Numbered from the stretch's first letter, positions 1-9,505 are shown. The stretch: 35,983 nucleotides of DNA from Burkholderiaceae bacterium (GCA_019428955.1 JAHYJF010000003.1:1-35983), one strand, 5' to 3'. Translations and numbers: made by a program. Notes: generated by a model not told the origin, from the letters alone.

Positions 1-347
1 CCCGAGTTCATCTTCAGGTTGCGTCCCGCCATGATGTTGTCGAGCACGCTCATGCCCTTGAACAGCGCCAGGCTCTGGAAGGTGCGCGCCACCCCCATCA
101 TCGCTACCCGGCGCGGGTTCATCTTGTGGAAGTGCTGGCCCCGGAAGACAATTTCGCCGACCTGCGGCGCATACACGCCGTTGATCACATTGAGCATCGA
201 GCTCTTGCCCGCTCCGTTGGGACCGATGATCGAGCGCACCTCGTGTTCACGCACGTTGAACGAAATGTCGGTGAGCGCCTTTACCCCGCCAAACGACAGC
301 GAGATATTCTCGAGCTCCAGGATCACTTCGCCGATTTCTTTGCCCAT
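1..347 (-). CDS. LivG-type ABC transporter ATP-binding protein (partial)
   Basis: This is the N-terminal part of an ATP-binding subunit of a branched-chain amino acid-type (HAAT) ABC importer. The gene runs off the left edge, so only about 115 codons are present. The start is the ATG at 347. Visible are a Walker A motif GPNGAGKSS at about residue 40 and the segment VARTFQSLALF, which carries the Q-loop. LivG proteins energise uptake of hydrophobic amino acids or, in many betaproteobacteria, aromatic and other carboxylic acids. The acyl-CoA ligase gene ends 13 bp upstream in the same direction, so the two are probably co-transcribed, and this suggests that the imported compound is a carboxylic acid that is then CoA-activated. 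The family is certain; the substrate is inferred. Confidence 0.9.
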   Translation of the reverse strand, partial: MGKEIGEVILELENISLSFGGVKALTDISFNVREHEVRSIIGPNGAGKSSMLNVINGVYAPQVGEIVFRGQHFHKMNPRRVAMMGVARTFQSLALFKGMSVLDNIMAGRNLKMNS

Positions 348-360
348 CTTCGATCCCCGC

Positions 361-2361
361 CTACGCCGCTTTCACGGCAGCGCCGGAAGCAAAAACCTGC
401 GATTCCTCGATCTTCAGGTCGGCCGATACCGTCCCGGTGCGACCGTCCTCGAAGCGCACCTGGGTCTCGATGAACTGCGACGTCTTGCCGCCGTAGAGCG
501 CATCGATCAGGACCTGGTACTTCTCGGCGATGAAGCCTCGACGCACCTTGCGGGTGCGGGTCAGCTCGCCGTCGTCGGCATCGAGCTCCTTGTGCAGCAC
601 CAGGAAGCGGTGCAGCTGCGAGGCCGACATCACCTCGTCCCCGGCCAGGTCGGCATTGACCTTCTCGACGCATTCCTTGACCAGCGCGACTATTTCGGGA
701 CGGCCGGCGAGGTCGACATAGCCGGCGTAGGGGATGTTGCGCCGCTCGGCCCAGTTGCCGCAGGCTTCGTAGTCGATATTGATCATCGCCATCGCCCGCT
801 CGCGTCCGTCGCCCAGCGCGACCGCTTCCTTGATGTAGGGGAAGAACTTGAGCTTGTTCTCGATGTACTTGGGCGCGAACAGGTGGCTGCCGCCGATCTT
901 GCCGACGTCCTTGGCGCGATCGATGATCTTGAGGTGACCGTCACGATCGAGGAAGCCGGCGTCGCCGGTGTGGTACCAGCCATCGGCGTCCTTGACCTCG
1001 GCAGTGGCCGCCGGGTTCTTGTAGTACTCGAGCAGCAGTCCGGGGCTGCGGATCAGCACCTCGCCGTTCTCGGCGGTGCGCACCTCGACGCCCGCCACGG
1101 CCGGACCGACCGTGTCGGACTTGACCTGCCCGTCGGGCTGGATGCACACGAACACCGCGGTCTCGGTCGAGCCGTAGAGCTGCTTGAGGTTGATGCCCAG
1201 CGAGCGGTAGAAGACAAACAGGTCGGGACCGATGGCCTCGCCAGCGGTGTAGGCAACCCGCACCCGGCTCATGCCCAGCGCATTGCGCAAAGGCCCATAG
1301 ACCATCAGGTCGCCCAATCGGTACTTGATCCGGTCAATCAGCGACACCCCGGCCTCGTGCTGGAGCAGGCGCTCGCCAACCTTGCGCGCGACCTCCATGA
1401 AGTAGGCGAACATCCAGCGCTTGATGACAGCGGCGTCCTCCATGCGGATGGTCACCTGGGTGAGCATCGCTTCCAGCACCCGCGGCGGGGCGAAGTAGTA
1501 GGTCGGGCCGATCTCGCGCATGTCGTGGCCAACCGTCTCGGCCGACTCCGGGCAGTTGACCGTGAAGCCGGTCGCCAGCCACTGCGCATAGGAAAAGATG
1601 TTCTGGCCGATCCAGGCAATCGGCAGGTAGGCCAGCACATCTTCTTCGGAGGTCAGGTGCTCGAGCTCGGAAGCCACGCTGGCCATCGTGATCAGGTTGC
1701 GATGACCGTGGAGCACGCCCTTGGGATTGCCGGTGGTGCCCGAGGTGTAGAACATCGCCGCGACGTCGTCGGGGGCGCCCTTGGCGATTTCCGCTGCGAA
1801 GAATCCCGGGTTGGCGGCGAGATGCGCGCGCCCCAGTTCGAGCAGAGCGTCGTAGCTGGTGAGCACCGGATTGTCATAGCCGCGCAGGCCGCGCGGGTCA
1901 TCGTAGTAGATGTGGGCGATCTGCGGTGCGCTCTCGCGCACCTCGAGCAGCTTGTCGACCTGCTCCTGGTCCTCGACGATGGCGAACGCCACTTCGGCGT
2001 TCTGGAACACGTAGACCATCTCGGCAGCGACCGCGTCCTGGTAAAGCGGCACCGGGATTCCGCCCAGCACCTGCGTCGCGAGCATCCCGGCGTACATCCG
2101 GGGCCTGTTCTCGCCGATCAGCGTCAGGTTTTCGCCGCGCCGGAAACCATGCGCCGCCAGTCCCCCGGCGAGCAGCGCCACTTCATCGCGCAACTGGGCC
2201 CAGGTGACGGTCTGCCAGATCCCGTACTCTTTCTCGCGCAGCGCGGCAGCGCCCGGCCGGCCGGCGGCGTGACCCTGCAACAACTGCGGGAAGGTGGTAT
2301 TACCCCGCGTCTTCAGTAAGTCTTCCGGGGATGCGCCCCGGAGGGCGCCAGTCTCCGCCAT
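361..2361 (-). CDS. Long-chain fatty-acid/aryl acyl-CoA synthetase (AMP-forming)
   Basis: A 666-residue member of the adenylate-forming superfamily, which activates a carboxylate with ATP to an acyl-AMP and then forms the CoA thioester. The phosphate-binding loop YTSGTTGNPKG is at about 205-215, the adenine-binding motif YGSTE lies mid-protein, and WYHTGD, the hinge and the C-terminal domain follow. The length suits the long-chain (FadD15-like) group. I chose the ATG at 2361 because GGGAG lies about 9 nt upstream; the frame can be extended to a GTG at 2385, which has no clear ribosome site. It is followed by the LivG gene and is divergent from a Crp/Fnr regulator that shares its promoter region. 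The substrate cannot be read from the sequence. Confidence 0.9.
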   Translation of the reverse strand: MAETGALRGASPEDLLKTRGNTTFPQLLQGHAAGRPGAAALREKEYGIWQTVTWAQLRDEVALLAGGLAAHGFRRGENLTLIGENRPRMYAGMLATQVLGGIPVPLYQDAVAAEMVYVFQNAEVAFAIVEDQEQVDKLLEVRESAPQIAHIYYDDPRGLRGYDNPVLTSYDALLELGRAHLAANPGFFAAEIAKGAPDDVAAMFYTSGTTGNPKGVLHGHRNLITMASVASELEHLTSEEDVLAYLPIAWIGQNIFSYAQWLATGFTVNCPESAETVGHDMREIGPTYYFAPPRVLEAMLTQVTIRMEDAAVIKRWMFAYFMEVARKVGERLLQHEAGVSLIDRIKYRLGDLMVYGPLRNALGMSRVRVAYTAGEAIGPDLFVFYRSLGINLKQLYGSTETAVFVCIQPDGQVKSDTVGPAVAGVEVRTAENGEVLIRSPGLLLEYYKNPAATAEVKDADGWYHTGDAGFLDRDGHLKIIDRAKDVGKIGGSHLFAPKYIENKLKFFPYIKEAVALGDGRERAMAMINIDYEACGNWAERRNIPYAGYVDLAGRPEIVALVKECVEKVNADLAGDEVMSASQLHRFLVLHKELDADDGELTRTRKVRRGFIAEKYQVLIDALYGGKTSQFIETQVRFEDGRTGTVSADLKIEESQVFASGAAVKAA

Positions 2362-2432
2362 TCTTGCTGTCTCCCGTGTCGGCACTGTTTGGCGTGCCCT
2401 GAGCGCAGTCTAACCATGCGAAACGGGTATAG

Positions 2433-2450
2433 TTGTCACTTACATGACAA
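2433..2450. promoter_or_regulatory. Crp/Fnr-type operator palindrome
   Basis: TTGTCA-CTTACA-TGACAA is a perfect inverted repeat with 6-bp arms and a 6-bp spacer. The core TGTCA-N6-TGACA has the same 5-6-5 geometry as classical Crp/Fnr family sites. It lies in the 129-bp gap between the acyl-CoA synthetase gene and the Crp/Fnr regulator gene, 40 bp before the first ATG of the regulator. The left arm TTGTCA could also serve as a -35 element on the plus strand, which would fit autorepression. Binding by the adjacent regulator is an inference. Confidence 0.65.
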
Positions 2451-2482
2451 TTTACTCTAGCGTTAATCGCCGACCTTTGGAA

Positions 2483-2543
2483 CTGCCGCGATGAATTCTG
2501 CCGCGATGAATTCTGCCGCGATGAATTCTGCCGCGATGAATTC
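2483..2543 (+). repeat. 15-bp coding tandem repeat carrying start codons
   Basis: About four copies of a 15-bp unit (ATGAATTCTGCCGCG): full units at 2491-2505, 2506-2520 and 2521-2535, with a partial unit on each side (ctgccgcg at 2483-2490, atgaattc at 2536-2543). Every unit holds an in-frame ATG, so the Crp/Fnr gene has four candidate starts (2491, 2506, 2521, 2536) and an N-terminus reading MNSAA three times. The unit is a multiple of three, so copy-number change would keep the frame. Confidence 0.95.
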
Positions 2544-3207
2544 ACTCGAATCACTGCTGGCACAGTCGAGCTGGAGTCAAAGCCTGGACCCTGCGCAGGC
2601 GGCGCAGTTGCGCTCTGAAATAGTCGAGCGTTCGGTGCCCGCCGAGGGCTTCGTATGTCAGAAAGGCGAACCGGTCGAGGCCTGGATCGGGGTGATCTCG
2701 GGGCTGGTCAAGATCAGCAGCGTTTCCTTTGAAGGCAAGGCGGTGACCTTTGCCGGAGTGCCCTCGGGGGGCTGGTTTGGCGAGGGTTCGCTGCTCAAGC
2801 CCGAGTCGCGGCGCTACGATGCGGTCGCGCTGCGCGACAGCCGGATCGCGTTCATGCCGCGGCGCACCTTCCAGCGCCTGCTCGACACCAGCATCGAGTT
2901 CAACCGCTTCCTGCTGCTCCAGATCAACGAGCGCCTGGGCCAGTTCATCGGCGCGCTCGAGCACGAGCGCCTGCTCGGCCCCGAGGCGCGGGTCGCGCGC
3001 TGCCTGTCGCAACTGTTCAACCGCCTGCTTTATCCGCGCGCCGACAATCGCATCGAAATTTCGCAGCGCGAGGTCGGCTTCCTCACCGGCCTGTCACGCC
3101 AGCGGGTCAACCAGGCGCTCCAGGCGCTGCAGGAGCGCAATCTGCTGCGGGTCGAGTACGGACGCATCGTGGTGCTCGCGCTCGAGGAACTCGAAACCCT
3201 CGAATAG
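2491..3207 (+). CDS. Crp/Fnr family transcriptional regulator
   Basis: A 238-residue regulator with an N-terminal cyclic-nucleotide-binding-type beta roll (about 35-150) and a C-terminal winged helix-turn-helix (about 185-230). The recognition helix region reads LSRQRVNQAL, comparable to the CSRETVGRIL region of E. coli Crp, with the first Arg kept but the following Glu replaced by Gln. It lacks the N-terminal Cys cluster of Fnr, so oxygen sensing through an Fe-S centre is unlikely. The start is ambiguous because of the upstream repeat: the first ATG (2491) has a GGA about 10 nt upstream, whereas the last (2536, giving MNSLESLL) leaves a normal-length family member. Its divergent position to the acyl-CoA synthetase/Liv genes suggests it controls them and itself. 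Confidence 0.9.
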   Translation: MNSAAMNSAAMNSAAMNSLESLLAQSSWSQSLDPAQAAQLRSEIVERSVPAEGFVCQKGEPVEAWIGVISGLVKISSVSFEGKAVTFAGVPSGGWFGEGSLLKPESRRYDAVALRDSRIAFMPRRTFQRLLDTSIEFNRFLLLQINERLGQFIGALEHERLLGPEARVARCLSQLFNRLLYPRADNRIEISQREVGFLTGLSRQRVNQALQALQERNLLRVEYGRIVVLALEELETLE

Positions 3208-3211
3208 CGAG

Positions 3212-3232
3212 CGGGCCCGGCTCCTGGGCCCG
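3212..3232. terminator. Hairpin between convergent genes
   Basis: CGGGCCC and GGGCCCG form a 7-bp all-GC stem with a 7-nt loop, 5 nt after the Crp/Fnr stop codon. Only two T residues follow, so it would be a weak intrinsic terminator. It may serve both this gene and the convergent dehydrogenase gene. Confidence 0.4.
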
Positions 3233-3247
3233 TTACCCGCCGCCCCT

Positions 3248-4102
3248 TCAGCGCTGGTAGCTGTAGAACCCGCGGCCGGTCTTCCTGCCAAGCATCCCGG
3301 CATCGACCATGTCGCGCAGCAGCGGCGCCGGGCGGTACTTAGGGTCGTTGAAGTTGTTGTAGAGCACTTCCATGACCGCCAGCTCGACATCGAGCCCGAT
3401 CAGGTCGCACAACGCCAGAGGCCCGATCGGGTGGTTGCAGCCAAGCTTCATTCCGGCGTCGATTTCCTCGGCGCTTGCCAGCCCCTCCTGCAAGGCGAAG
3501 ACCGCTTCGTTGATCATCGGGCAGAGGATGCGGTTGACGACGAAACCGGCACTGTTCTTGACCCCGATCGGGGTCTTGCCGAGCTGCTGGGCAAAAGCGG
3601 TGACGGCGGCGACCGTCTCTTGCGAGGTGCGCAGGCCGCTGATGATCTCCACCAGCGCCATCATCGGCACCGGGTTGAAGAAGTGCATGCCCACGAAGCG
3701 CTCGGGACGCCCGCTGGCCTCGGCCAGCCGGGTGATCGAGATCGACGAGGTATTGGTCGCGATAATGGTCTGGGCCGGCACCAGCGCGGCGACCTGGCCG
3801 AGGATCTTGATCTTGAGCGCCTCGTTCTCGGTGGCTGCCTCGAGCACGAGGTCGGCACCGGCGATCCCGGCGAGTTCGCTGGTGGTGCTGATCCGCGCCA
3901 GCACCGTCGCCTTGTCGGCGTCGCTCATGGTGCCCTTCTTGATCAGCCGGTCGAGCGACCTGCCGACGGTTGCCATGCCGCGCTCGAGGGCCGCCGGGGC
4001 GATGTCGTACATCACCGCCGCGAGCCCCGAGAGCGCGCAAGCCTGCGCAATGCCATTGCCCATCGTGCCGGCGCCGATGATTCCGATTGTCTGGATTGCC
4101 AT
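3248..4102 (-). CDS. 3-hydroxybutyryl-CoA / 3-hydroxyacyl-CoA dehydrogenase
   Basis: A 284-residue NAD(P)-dependent 3-hydroxyacyl-CoA dehydrogenase, the usual length of the PaaH/Hbd group. It oxidises (S)-3-hydroxyacyl-CoA to 3-ketoacyl-CoA, or runs in reverse in synthesis. The Rossmann motif GIIGAGTMGNG is near residue 7, NTSSIS carries the catalytic Ser region, and GMHFFNPVPMM contains the catalytic His. The C-terminal domain with MINEA and NHPIGPL is complete. The ATG at 4102 is preceded by GGGGGAAAGGA, a good ribosome site; the open frame extends to 4171 but the extra residues do not resemble the family. It is monocistronic and divergent from a cytochrome gene. The exact chain length and pathway are not resolved. 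Confidence 0.92.
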   Translation of the reverse strand: MAIQTIGIIGAGTMGNGIAQACALSGLAAVMYDIAPAALERGMATVGRSLDRLIKKGTMSDADKATVLARISTTSELAGIAGADLVLEAATENEALKIKILGQVAALVPAQTIIATNTSSISITRLAEASGRPERFVGMHFFNPVPMMALVEIISGLRTSQETVAAVTAFAQQLGKTPIGVKNSAGFVVNRILCPMINEAVFALQEGLASAEEIDAGMKLGCNHPIGPLALCDLIGLDVELAVMEVLYNNFNDPKYRPAPLLRDMVDAGMLGRKTGRGFYSYQR

Positions 4103-4118
4103 TCCTTTCCCCCATGTC

Positions 4119-4169
4119 CCGATAGCTTGAAAGGAGATTCTATCGGCAGGAGTCAACCGGCGTCGACTC
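4119..4169. promoter_or_regulatory. Two inverted repeats upstream of the 3-hydroxyacyl-CoA dehydrogenase
   Basis: CCGATAG (4119-4125) and CTATCGG (4140-4146) form a perfect 7-bp inverted repeat with a 14-bp spacer. Just beside it GAGTCAAC (4150-4157) and GTCGACTC (4162-4169) form a second repeat, 7 of 8 positions matching, around CGGC. Both lie within 70 bp upstream of the minus-strand start at 4102, where an operator would sit. No regulator gene adjoins them. Confidence 0.4.
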
Positions 4170-4213
4170 AAGTGTGTAATCGCGCTTGAGCGACCCCTAC
4201 AATTAGTGGGCCA

Positions 4214-4260
4214 TTAAGATAAGAATATAATAAAAAAAGGACTAGTGAGGTTTATCTTAA
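4214..4260 (+). promoter_or_regulatory. Candidate promoter of the cytochrome gene flanked by an inverted repeat
   Basis: A perfect TATAAT lies at 4226-4231 in an AT-rich stretch, 48 bp before the cytochrome start codon; no good -35 hexamer is found at 16-18 bp. Flanking it, TTAAGATAA (4214-4222) and TTATCTTAA (4252-4260) are perfect 9-bp inverted repeats. A strong ribosome site GAGAGAGGAAG follows. The arms could be operator half-sites that loop across the start point. Confidence 0.45.
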
Positions 4261-4278
4261 CCGTGGAGAGAGGAAGTA

Positions 4279-5571
4279 ATGAAGAAGATTGGATACACTT
4301 TGGCCTGTGCCGCGTTGATCGCCGCCCCGACCCTGGCCGCCGACCCGGCCACGATCGACTGGTCGAAGGTTGCGGCGACGAAGGTGACGTTGTTCTACCC
4401 CGGCCAATCGTCCTACCAGTGGCTGCTCAGCGGCCACAAGGGCGCCAAGGCCATCAGGGGCGGCAAGGCCTGCGTCAGTTGCCACGAGGGTGAAGAGAAG
4501 GACATGGGCGAGGCGCTCGTCAAGGGTGGCCCGCTCGAGCCGATGCCCGTCAAAGGCAAGGACGGCTTCAAGGAGCTCTCCGTGCAGGCGGCCTACGACG
4601 CGAACAACGCCTACCTGCGCTTCCAGTGGAAGACGCTCAATGCGTTTGGCGGCATCGAGCATCCCTTCTATCGCTTCGACGGCAAGGAGTGGAAAGGCTA
4701 CGGTAATCCGAAACTCGACCAGGTCGTTCAGGACGGCACGCAGCCCGGCATCTACGAAGACCGGATGTCGGTGATGATCGACGACGGCAAGGTGCCCAAT
4801 TTCGCCAAGCAGGGCTGCTGGCTGACCTGCCACGACGGTGAGCGCGATATGCCTAAACTGGCGACCAAGGAGCAAGTCGCCGGCAACGCATTGTTCAAGG
4901 AAATCAAGAAGAGGGACGTGCGCAAATACCTGCCCGCAACCCGCGCGGCTGATAATGCCGAATGGCAAAGCGGCAAGTCCAAGGCCGAGATCGACCAGAT
5001 CAAGGCCGCCGGTGGCTTTCTCGACCTGATCCAGTGGCGTGCCCACCGCAGCAACCCGGTGGGGATGACCGACGACGGCTACGTACTCGAGTACCGCAAC
5101 GCCGACGCCGGCGTCAACCCTTTCAGCTCGAACAGCGACAAGGTGACGCACGCGCCCAAGTACATGTATGACGCGAGCAAGGTCGGATACAAGTCGATCA
5201 CCGCCGACCAGCTGCGCAAGGGCGAGCACTTCCTGACGCTCGAGAAGAACGCGGTGGCGTTCGACCCCAACGCCGGCTGGAAGGAAGGCGACATGCTGCC
5301 GAAGTACTACACCACCCGCACCGGTTCCAAGGGCTCCGCAGCCGACAACGGCGGCATGGGCACCTGGAAGGACGGAATGTGGACCGTGGTGATGACCCGT
5401 CCGCTCGGCTTGACGAACGCCGACGACAAGAACCTCAAGGAAGGCGGGGTCTACAACGTCGGATTTGCGGTCCATGACGACAACATCACCACCCGCGGCC
5501 ACCAGGTGTCCTTTGTGCGGACACTGGGATTCGGCGCCAAGGCCGACATCCAGGCGGTGAAGCTGCCGTAA
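4279..5571 (+). CDS. Secreted ethylbenzene-dehydrogenase-related haem protein
   Basis: A 430-residue periplasmic haem protein. An Sec signal peptide (KK n-region, hydrophobic core, TLA-AD cleavage near residue 20) is followed by a haem c motif CVSCH (65-69) and then CWLTCH (180-185), a CX3CH spacing. The remainder resembles the haem-binding domain of ethylbenzene dehydrogenase gamma-type subunits (EB_dh family), which transfer electrons to and from DMSO-reductase-family enzymes. The ATG at 4279 follows a strong ribosome site, and a strong terminator follows the stop, so the gene is probably monocistronic. No molybdoenzyme is in the window. A role as periplasmic electron carrier or redox subunit is likely; the partner is unknown. 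Confidence 0.85.
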   Translation: MKKIGYTLACAALIAAPTLAADPATIDWSKVAATKVTLFYPGQSSYQWLLSGHKGAKAIRGGKACVSCHEGEEKDMGEALVKGGPLEPMPVKGKDGFKELSVQAAYDANNAYLRFQWKTLNAFGGIEHPFYRFDGKEWKGYGNPKLDQVVQDGTQPGIYEDRMSVMIDDGKVPNFAKQGCWLTCHDGERDMPKLATKEQVAGNALFKEIKKRDVRKYLPATRAADNAEWQSGKSKAEIDQIKAAGGFLDLIQWRAHRSNPVGMTDDGYVLEYRNADAGVNPFSSNSDKVTHAPKYMYDASKVGYKSITADQLRKGEHFLTLEKNAVAFDPNAGWKEGDMLPKYYTTRTGSKGSAADNGGMGTWKDGMWTVVMTRPLGLTNADDKNLKEGGVYNVGFAVHDDNITTRGHQVSFVRTLGFGAKADIQAVKLP

Positions 5572-5611
5572 TCAGCACCAACGGCTTGCCGGACACACCG
5601 GCGGGCAATGT

Positions 5612-5642
5612 GACAACGGCCCTGCGGGGCCGTTGTCGTTTT
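5612..5642 (+). terminator. Strong intrinsic terminator
   Basis: GACAACGGCCC (5612-5622) pairs perfectly with GGGCCGTTGTC (5627-5637) over 11 bp with a 4-nt TGCG loop, followed by GTTTT. It lies 40 bp after the stop of the cytochrome gene and would also lie beyond the end of the convergent dehydratase gene. Confidence 0.9.
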
Positions 5643-5676
5643 CGAACACACCCGCACCCGTCCCGACTCGCGTCCT

Positions 5677-6648
5677 TCAATCCGACAGCGGCCGCAGCAG
5701 CACCTCGGCAAAGACGTCGTGATCGACGTTACCGCCGCACAGCGGCAGCCCGACGCGCCGCCCGCGCACCAGTTCCGGATGCGCCAGCGCCGCCGCCAGC
5801 GGTGCTGCTCCCGCGCCCTCGGCGACGTTGTGGGTGGCGATGAAGTAGATCTTCATCGCCCCGGCCACCTGCTCGTCGCTGACCTGAACGACATCGTCCA
5901 TGTGCGCGAGAATCATCGCCAGCGACTCGGGGTCCGGGGTGCGGCAGGCCATGCCGTCGGCGAGCATGGTGCTGACCGGAGCGTCGATGGCCCGCCCCGC
6001 TGCGAATGAAAGGGCGTAGGCCGGGGCCAACTCCGAGACCACCCCGATGATGGCGCACTTCAGGCCCAGCACCTGGCGGGCGACGATCGCCGAGCAGATC
6101 CCCGAGCCCAGCCCGATCGGCACGAAGACCACGTCGATATCGGGGTGCGCGCCCAACAGTTCCATCCAGTAGGTCGCGACGCCGAGGATCAGGTCGCGGT
6201 GGAATGAAGGCACCATGTGCAACCCGCCCGCCGCGGCCAGGTGCGCGGCGTGTTCCCGGCTTTCCTGGAAGTCGTCGCCGTACTCGATGAGCGTGGCCCC
6301 GAACGCGCGCATTGCGGCATTCTTCTCGCGGCTGTTGCCCCGCGGCACGACGATCGTCGCCGGTATGCCGTTGCGCGCTGCCGCCAGGGCCACCGACTGG
6401 CCGTGGTTGCCGCGGGTGGCGCTCACCACCCCGGGGCAGCCCGGCTCGCGACGCGCGAGCCGGTCGAAATACACCAGGCCACCGCGCACCTTGAAGGCGC
6501 CCGTGGGGGTGTGGTTCTCGTGCTTGACGATTACCTCGGTCCCGAGCCGCTCGCGCAGCAGGGGCCAGGCATAGGCCGGCGTAGGCGGCACGACGGCGCG
6601 GACGATGTCGCGGGCGGCGTCTAGTTCTGCGCGGTCAGGGAATTTCAT
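5677..6648 (-). CDS. PLP-dependent threonine/serine dehydratase family protein
   Basis: A 323-residue fold-type II PLP enzyme of the IlvA/TdcB catabolic dehydratase group, which deaminates hydroxy-amino acids such as threonine or serine to 2-oxoacids. The PLP lysine lies in TGAFKVRGG (K53), the substrate loop is SATRGNHGQ (77-85) and the phosphate-binding loop is GLGSG (179-183). There is no C-terminal ACT regulatory domain, so it is the short catabolic form. Related enzymes act on 3-hydroxyaspartate or in ectoine breakdown, so the substrate is open. The kinase gene lies 72 bp upstream on the same strand; an operon is possible but unproven. Confidence 0.85.
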   Translation of the reverse strand: MKFPDRAELDAARDIVRAVVPPTPAYAWPLLRERLGTEVIVKHENHTPTGAFKVRGGLVYFDRLARREPGCPGVVSATRGNHGQSVALAAARNGIPATIVVPRGNSREKNAAMRAFGATLIEYGDDFQESREHAAHLAAAGGLHMVPSFHRDLILGVATYWMELLGAHPDIDVVFVPIGLGSGICSAIVARQVLGLKCAIIGVVSELAPAYALSFAAGRAIDAPVSTMLADGMACRTPDPESLAMILAHMDDVVQVSDEQVAGAMKIYFIATHNVAEGAGAAPLAAALAHPELVRGRRVGLPLCGGNVDHDVFAEVLLRPLSD

Positions 6649-6720
6649 CGGCGCTTGCTCCTTGGCGCGCGGCAGTCGGCGCCTTGCAGGTTAGTGTAGT
6701 GCTTGTCCTTGCGGCGTGCT

Positions 6721-7722
6721 TCAGACCGCCAGTGCCGGTTCGGCCATCGCGGCGACCTGTTCGCGCAGCTCGAGGATCCGGTCCTGCCAGTAGTGGTGAG
6801 TGTTGAACCATGGGAATGCGCTCGGGAAGGCCGGATCGTCCCAGCGCCGCGCCAGCCACGCCGAATAGTGCATCAGACGCAGCGTGCGCAGCGCCTCTAC
6901 CAGGTGCAGCTCGCGGGGGTCGATTTCGGCGAAATCCTCGTAGCCGGCCAGCAGCTCGGAGAGCTGGCGGGTCATCGCTTCCCGATCCCCCGAGATCAGC
7001 ATCCAGAGATCCTGAATCGCCGGTCCGTTGCGGGCATCGTCGAGGTCGACGAAGTGCGGTCCGCCGTCGCTCCACAAGAGGTTGCCGATGTGGCAGTCGC
7101 CGTGAAGGCGGATGCGGGCAACGTCGCCGGCACGCTCGAAACACGCCTGCACGCTCTCCAGCGCCAGGTCGGCAACGCTGCACCAAGGCGACAGCAGATC
7201 GGCCGGTACCCAATTGTTGGCGAGCAGCCAGTCGCGCGGTTGGGTCCCGAACGAGACCTGGTCAAGAGTCGGCCGGGTCTGGAACGCTCGCACCGCGCCC
7301 ACCCGATGGATGCGGCCGATGAAGCGCCCGATCCGGGTCAGAATTGCCGGATCCTCGAGCTCGGGTGCGCGGCCGCCACGCACCGGGAAGACCGCGAAAC
7401 GGAAGCCTTCGAACTCGTGCAGGGTGCGCCTCTCCTGGGCGAGCGGCGCCACCACCGGGATCTCATGGCCGGCCAGTTCCTGGGCAAACCCATGTTCCTC
7501 GAGGATCTGCTCGTCGCTCCAGCGCCCGGGGCGGTAGAATTTGACCACCACCGCCTGCGCGCCAGCGTCTGGTGCTGACGCATCCCCCTCGAGGTGAACC
7601 CGATAGACCCGGTTCTCGTAGCTGTTGAGCGAGAGCAAGCGGCCGTCGCCGGGTAATCCGATGCTCGCGAGAGCATCGAGGATCCGGTCCGGGGTAAGAC
7701 CCTGATAGGGCGTGGCAAGCAT
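6721..7722 (-). CDS. srkA: Stress response serine/threonine kinase SrkA/RdoA-like
   Basis: A 333-residue YihE/SrkA-type kinase of the choline/aminoglycoside kinase fold; the E. coli protein has 328 residues. LNSYENRVYRV marks the nucleotide-binding region, RLHGDCHIGNLLW is the catalytic loop with the catalytic Asp, and HFVDLDDA supplies the metal-binding Asp. In E. coli this kinase protects against stress-induced cell death. I chose the ATG at 7722 because the protein then begins like the family (a short lead, then LTPDRILDALASIGL); the open frame runs to 7821 into the divergent ettA leader. The ribosome site is weak. Confidence 0.85.
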   Translation of the reverse strand: MLATPYQGLTPDRILDALASIGLPGDGRLLSLNSYENRVYRVHLEGDASAPDAGAQAVVVKFYRPGRWSDEQILEEHGFAQELAGHEIPVVAPLAQERRTLHEFEGFRFAVFPVRGGRAPELEDPAILTRIGRFIGRIHRVGAVRAFQTRPTLDQVSFGTQPRDWLLANNWVPADLLSPWCSVADLALESVQACFERAGDVARIRLHGDCHIGNLLWSDGGPHFVDLDDARNGPAIQDLWMLISGDREAMTRQLSELLAGYEDFAEIDPRELHLVEALRTLRLMHYSAWLARRWDDPAFPSAFPWFNTHHYWQDRILELREQVAAMAEPALAV

Positions 7723-7831
7723 CAGCAGGGTCGGCGAGCGGCGGGAGGGCGACAACAACCGAAGGATACGGCAAAGCGGCCGGTGGCAACGCTGATTGGC
7801 ACGGCACGGCCGCTGCAACAAAGGGATTCAA

Positions 7832-9501
<1,670 letters not shown>

Positions 9502-9505
<4 letters not shown>

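Noticed and set aside
19-2319. 766-codon open frame on the plus strand
   Set aside because: It is antisense to the acyl-CoA synthetase and shows no domain; long antisense frames are common in high-GC DNA.
2433-2450. Fnr (TTGAT-N4-ATCAA) site
   Set aside because: Half-sites and spacing differ; the nearby regulator also lacks the Fnr cysteine cluster.
2750-4189. 479-codon plus-strand frame
   Set aside because: It crosses the Crp/Fnr gene out of frame and the dehydrogenase in antisense; it is not a gene.
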